A stretch of 64,000 nucleotides of DNA, from positions 372,001 through 436,000 of the forward strand of contig JAXGLZ010000001.1 of the NCBI GenBank assembly GCA_040768925.1. The letters are read 5' to 3'. A program made the position numbers and the translations under genes. Shown in pieces: positions 60,534-64,000 of the stretch; within the stretch, counting starts at the first letter, position 1; every line of letters begins with the position of its first letter. A model generated the notes under the pieces. That model searched no databases. It was not told the DNA's origin and saw only the letters and a list, made by a program, of their open reading frames with translations. Source of the stretch: CALNBC01 sp040768925 (GTDB lineage: Bacteria; Bacillota; Clostridia; Christensenellales; CALWSW01).

Positions 60534-60800
60534 CGGGCGTCAAAACGGCCCGCGGGCCGCCTCGCCGGGAAGGTTTTTCGCTGACGCGCAGGGTGATTTC
60601 GGCAGCAAGTGCCGGACTGGGACGGAAAAACCGCTCCAGCTGCTGGCGCGACCGACGCCAGTTCTTGATGAAGCGCCGGAACCCGCGATTTTTTGCGGAG
60701 GCATTTTCGGTCAACATGACGGAAGTGGTGCGAGAAGTTTGATTGAACCTCCGGGGCTTCAGCTCCTGAACCTCCGGGTGGGTTTTTCGGCGGTCTGAGG
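60534..60800 (+). repeat. Intergenic modular repeat R10
   Basis: Head GGGCGTCAAAACGGCCCGCGG, CGCAGGGTGATTTCGG module, TTCTTGATGAA module and GGGGCTTCAGCTCC tail. It separates phoU from phoB inside an otherwise tight operon. Confidence 0.75.
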
Positions 60801-60841
60801 TTTTTTGAAAAAAGCCGTAAGAAAGCAGGAAGGAGGGCTCC

Positions 60842-61519
60842 GTGCAGAAGATTTTCCTTGTCGAGGATGACGACAACATCCGGCAAATGGTTTCCTACGC
60901 CCTCACCATGGCGGGGTTCGAGGCCGAAGGTTTTGCCGAAGGCGGGGCGTTCTGGGAAGCGCTGAAAAGGGAATCGCCTTCCCTGGTGCTTTTGGACATC
61001 ATGCTGCCGGGGGAGGACGGCGTCTCCATTTTAAAAAGGCTGAAGCAGTCCGAAAAAACCGCCAAGCTTCCGGTGATCCTGCTGACCGCCAAAAGCGCGG
61101 AATACGACCGCGTCAAAGGCCTGGACCTGGGCGCGGACGATTACATCACCAAGCCCTTTTCGGTGATGGAGGCGATCTCGCGCATCAGGGCGGTGCTGCG
61201 CCGCTGCGCTCAGGAACCGCAAAAAACGGCGAAGCTGCGGACCGGAGCCGTCACGCTGGATGAGGACAGGCGGACGGTGTTCGCAAACGACGCGGAAATC
61301 GGCCTGACGTTCAAGGAATTCGAGCTTTTGCGCTGTTTGATGGTCAACGAGGGGATCGCCCTTTCGCGGGATAAGCTTCTTGAGCAGGTCTGGGGCTTTG
61401 ACTACAACGGCGAGAGCCGCACCGTGGACATGCACATCAAATCCCTGCGCCAAAAGCTTGGCGATTGCGGCGCGATCATCAAGACCGTGCGCAGCGTGGG
61501 CTACAAGATCGGGGGATGA
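60842..61519 (+). CDS. phoB: Phosphate regulon response regulator PhoB-like
   Basis: This 225-residue OmpR-type regulator has the acidic pocket EDDD (8-11), phospho-acceptor Asp52 in LVLLDIMLPG, Lys in ITKPF, and a C-terminal winged helix (LTFKEFELLRCLM, YNGESRTVDMHI, KTVRSVGYKI). The position between phoU and a PhoR-like kinase argues for the phosphate regulon. GTG 60842 is used because GGAGGGCTCC directly precedes it. Confidence 0.93.
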   Translation: MQKIFLVEDDDNIRQMVSYALTMAGFEAEGFAEGGAFWEALKRESPSLVLLDIMLPGEDGVSILKRLKQSEKTAKLPVILLTAKSAEYDRVKGLDLGADDYITKPFSVMEAISRIRAVLRRCAQEPQKTAKLRTGAVTLDEDRRTVFANDAEIGLTFKEFELLRCLMVNEGIALSRDKLLEQVWGFDYNGESRTVDMHIKSLRQKLGDCGAIIKTVRSVGYKIGG

Positions 61520-61522
61520 CGG

Positions 61523-63181
61523 TTGAAAAAGCGCATTTTCATCAGCATGGCGCTGCTGACGGTTTTCAGCCTGCTCGCCGTGTCCGCCGCGCTCTGCCTG
61601 GTTTTTTACGGCCAGTCCGCCGGCATCATCCGCGCGGAGCTGCGGGAAACCGCCGATGTTTTTCGGGACAATACCGCCCAAACGGCGGTGGAGGCTTTTT
61701 CCCAGCCCCAGGGCGGCAGCGCCCGCTTCACCGTCATCGCGCCGGACGGCACGGTGATCTTTGACAGCACCATCCCCGCGGAAAAGCTGCAAAACCACGC
61801 CGACCGCGAGGAAGTGGCCCAGGCCATTCAAACCGGCGAGGGCGAGATCAGCCGTTTTTCCGCCACGCTCAAGGAAGAAACCTATTATTACGCCGTTAAA
61901 ATGGCGGACGGCTTCATCCTTCGGGTGGCAAAGACCACGAGCAGCATGCTGGGCATTTTCTCGGAATCGCTGCCCGTGGTGGCCGCTGTGGTGCTTTTTA
62001 TCGTCGTCGCCGGGTATTTTCTCGCGGGCAGGCTGACCAGGCGCATCCTCGCGCCGATCAACAGCGCGGATCTTGATGCGGGCTTCGCCGCCCCCTATGA
62101 CGAGCTGGCCCCCTTTGCGGCCATGATCGAGACGCAGCGCAAGGAGATCGCCCGCCAGGTGGACGATTTGCGCGGCCGGGCGGACACCATCGAGGCCATC
62201 CTTGGCAACATGAGCGAGGGCATCGTCCTGGTGGGCGGCGGCGGAGAGGTTTTGACCGTGAACAAGAGCGCCGCGGCTTTTTTTGACGTGCCCGCCCCCG
62301 CTACGGGCAAAAACATCCTCGAACTTTTCAGGAACGCGGACGTGATCGAGCATCTGCGGGCCGCGCTTTTTGGCCGCCGGGGGAAAATGAGCCTTTCGCG
62401 AAACGACAGAATCTACCGCGCGCATTTCAGCCCGGTGGCGGGCGGCGGCGCCATCATATTGTTTATGGACATCACGGAGCAAACGAGGGCCGAAACCCTG
62501 CGCAGGGAATTTTCCGCAAATGTTTCCCACGAGCTCAGAACCCCGCTGACCACCGTCTGCGGCCACGCCGAAATGCTGCTCAACAACATGGTCAAGGAGG
62601 AGGACAAACCCGTTTTTTACGGCCGCATCAAGGACGAGGCCGGCCGCCTGATCGCGCTGATCGAGGACATCCTGCTGATTTCCCGCCTGGACGAGGGCGC
62701 GGGCCGGGAGCTTTTTGAGGACGTGGAGCTTTCCTCCGTCATTACTCAAACCGTGGAATCCCTTTCCCCAAAGGCCGAGGAAAACGGCGTAACCATCCAA
62801 ATTTCCTGCGAAACGGCGGTCCTGAAAGCCAACCGCTCCCAGATTTACGAGCTTCTTTACAACCTGATCGACAACGCGATCAAATACAACAAGCCGGGGG
62901 GAACCGTGGGCATCAACGTGACCGAAGGCGGCGGCGAACTGGCGCTTTCGGTTTCGGACACCGGCATCGGCATCCCTAAAGAAGCCCAAGGCCGGGTGTT
63001 TGAGCGCTTTTTTAGGGTGGACCGGTCCCGCTCCAAAAAAACCGGCGGAACCGGGCTGGGGCTGGCCATCGTCAAGCACATTGCCCTGGCGCATTCCGGC
63101 AGGATCGAGCTGAAAAGCGAAGCCGGAACCGGCACGACCATCACCGTCCGCTTCAAAAAGCGGGAAGGCCCGGAAAGTTAG
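61523..63181 (+). CDS. phoR: Phosphate regulon sensor kinase PhoR-like
   Basis: This 552-residue kinase has two membrane helices (about residues 7-29 and 150-172) around a 120-residue external domain, a PAS-like region (about 215-325), HisKA with His336 in FSANVSHELRTPL and a HATPase with NLIDNAIKYNKPGG, DTGIGIP and GTGLGLAIVKH. TTG 61523 is the only plausible start: it follows GGGGGA and gives the expected signal-anchor MKKRIFISMALL. It lies three bases after phoB. Confidence 0.93.
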   Translation: MKKRIFISMALLTVFSLLAVSAALCLVFYGQSAGIIRAELRETADVFRDNTAQTAVEAFSQPQGGSARFTVIAPDGTVIFDSTIPAEKLQNHADREEVAQAIQTGEGEISRFSATLKEETYYYAVKMADGFILRVAKTTSSMLGIFSESLPVVAAVVLFIVVAGYFLAGRLTRRILAPINSADLDAGFAAPYDELAPFAAMIETQRKEIARQVDDLRGRADTIEAILGNMSEGIVLVGGGGEVLTVNKSAAAFFDVPAPATGKNILELFRNADVIEHLRAALFGRRGKMSLSRNDRIYRAHFSPVAGGGAIILFMDITEQTRAETLRREFSANVSHELRTPLTTVCGHAEMLLNNMVKEEDKPVFYGRIKDEAGRLIALIEDILLISRLDEGAGRELFEDVELSSVITQTVESLSPKAEENGVTIQISCETAVLKANRSQIYELLYNLIDNAIKYNKPGGTVGINVTEGGGELALSVSDTGIGIPKEAQGRVFERFFRVDRSRSKKTGGTGLGLAIVKHIALAHSGRIELKSEAGTGTTITVRFKKREGPES

Positions 63182-63333
63182 CGGAAAACCGAATCACAAC
63201 CCTTCCATCGCCCCGGCCGGTGTCCGATCTGCTCCCGGCCGGGGCGATTGCCGCGCCGCCGGCGCGGGCCGGACGCTTTTGTGGGGATCCTCTTCGTACC
63301 GCGTCAAAAAACGGCATTTTTTGCCGTGTTCGG

Positions 63334-63363
63334 TTGCGGCCTCAGGGGGCGATACGCTATCAT
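63334..63363 (+). promoter_or_regulatory. Weak promoter candidate for the terminal lipoprotein gene
   Basis: TTGCGG (63334-63339), 18 bp, TATCAT (63358-63363). A hairpin CCCCGGCCGG/CCGGCCGGGG lies at 63211-63246 just after phoR. Confidence 0.35.
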
Positions 63364-63401
63364 GACGGTATGAATCAAAGGAATGATCGGAGGGCTGTGT
63401 T

Positions 63402-64000
63402 TTGAAAAAGAGCAAGATCGCGCTTTTGTGCCTGACCCTTTGCCTGGCCGCGCTTTTCGGCTGCGCGAAGGAGGCCGAAGAGAGCATTCCCAAAGGCTGG
63501 GTGGAATATGACCTGCCGGATGCCGGGATCAGAATCGCCCTGCCGCCGCATTACGTGGCCGCGGCGGAAGGGCTGACCCCTACGGACGCGGATTATGAGC
63601 GGGCGGGTTTTGATGAAGGAGAGAGAGAGTCAGTCGATAAAATGTTTAGCAGGGTTTTAGGAGAACCCTATGTTAGTTTTTGCATAATATCTGCAAAAAC
63701 GCTTGGAGGAGGTATCATTGCCATGGGGGACGCTCCAGAGGATGTGCAGGCCCTTGGAGAAGATACAACAAATGCCGTAAATGTGAAGAGATACGCGGAG
63801 ATTATTTATGAAGCATATAAAGATAAAAACTATGAAATGGATTATTATGGCTACGCTGGAAGTTTGATCGGAAATCAGATGTGTTTCGCAATCTTTGAAA
63901 TTGATTATACGAAAAATGAAGAGGAATCTGGTTATACCAGGAAATATATCGCTCTTTTTGATGGGGAGAAAGTCGAATTGCAACTTGCGGTTTCAAAAGA
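63402..64000 (+). CDS. Lipoprotein of unknown function, 3' end outside window
   Basis: The frame opens at TTG 63402 with GGAGGGC upstream and encodes a lipoprotein signal (KKSKIALLCLTLCLAALFGC, Cys about residue 21), then GWVEYDLPDAGIRIALPPHYVA. About 199 codons are visible and the frame is open at the right edge. I recognise no domain. The first 70 codons are GC-rich like the neighbours, but from about 63610 the codon use becomes clearly AT-rich, within one uninterrupted frame. Confidence 0.75.
   Translation, partial: MKKSKIALLCLTLCLAALFGCAKEAEESIPKGWVEYDLPDAGIRIALPPHYVAAAEGLTPTDADYERAGFDEGERESVDKMFSRVLGEPYVSFCIISAKTLGGGIIAMGDAPEDVQALGEDTTNAVNVKRYAEIIYEAYKDKNYEMDYYGYAGSLIGNQMCFAIFEIDYTKNEEESGYTRKYIALFDGEKVELQLAVSK

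Noticed and set aside
61031..63094. Minus-strand open frame of 687 codons opposite phoB-phoR
   Set aside because: It is antisense to two fully recognisable genes and arises from GC-rich codon bias; no ribosome site or family motif.

Overview
The window looks like chromosomal DNA of a GC-rich, spore-forming member of the Clostridia. Support comes from spo0A, spoIIR, the sleB-ypeB germination pair, a SPOCS-LysM spore-type protein, veg, a ylmH-type S4 protein, a monofunctional-looking folate C1 set (fhs, fchA, folD-like) and strong GGAGG ribosome sites. I see no transposase, phage, plasmid, rRNA, tRNA or CRISPR locus. I cannot name the genus.
Layout: 0-4 kb (minus) holds an ABC-2 exporter cut by the left edge and a sortase-type surface protein. 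4-7.8 kb (minus) is a four-gene C1-folate operon, fhs-fchA-folD-GNAT. 8-15 kb holds a phosphohexomutase, a SAM methyltransferase, a sugar-phosphate transferase, then mnmG-rsmG-rlmH. 15.7-23 kb holds serC-serA, cca, a WalJ-like hydrolase and a split class I fumarase. 23-31.6 kb holds ylmH, an M28 lipoprotein peptidase, a double pseudouridine synthase, an isolated dnaA flanked by DnaA-box-like sites, and a secreted transglutaminase-like protein. 32-44 kb holds degV, a GH3-family synthetase, a membrane HD-GYP protein and the sporulation/germination block. 45-51.5 kb (minus) holds pepC, deoC, a tRNA deacylase, PHP, tatD and metG. 51.7-56 kb is a nucleoside-type ABC importer. 56.5-63.2 kb is the phosphate system pstSCAB-phoU-phoB-phoR, followed by a lipoprotein cut by the right edge.
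Two kinds of non-coding structure stand out. First, at least ten intergenic gaps hold a modular, hairpin-rich repeat of about 160-355 bp (called R1-R10 here). Second, three gene leaders carry 172-278 bp elements bounded by perfect 20-27 bp inverted repeats with further nested inverted repeats (E1-E3). E1 and E3 share the same ends 42 kb apart.
Other notable points: PstS appears circularly permuted; the FolD-like protein has lost the cyclohydrolase lysine and glutamine next to a separate cyclohydrolase gene; DnaA has unusual residues in its DNA-recognition signature, and three DnaA-box clusters lie about 9 kb apart; MetRS carries a Cys-rich insert; one ABC permease ends in a 24-bp-repeat tail. 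All assignments are from reading the sequence; no database search was run.
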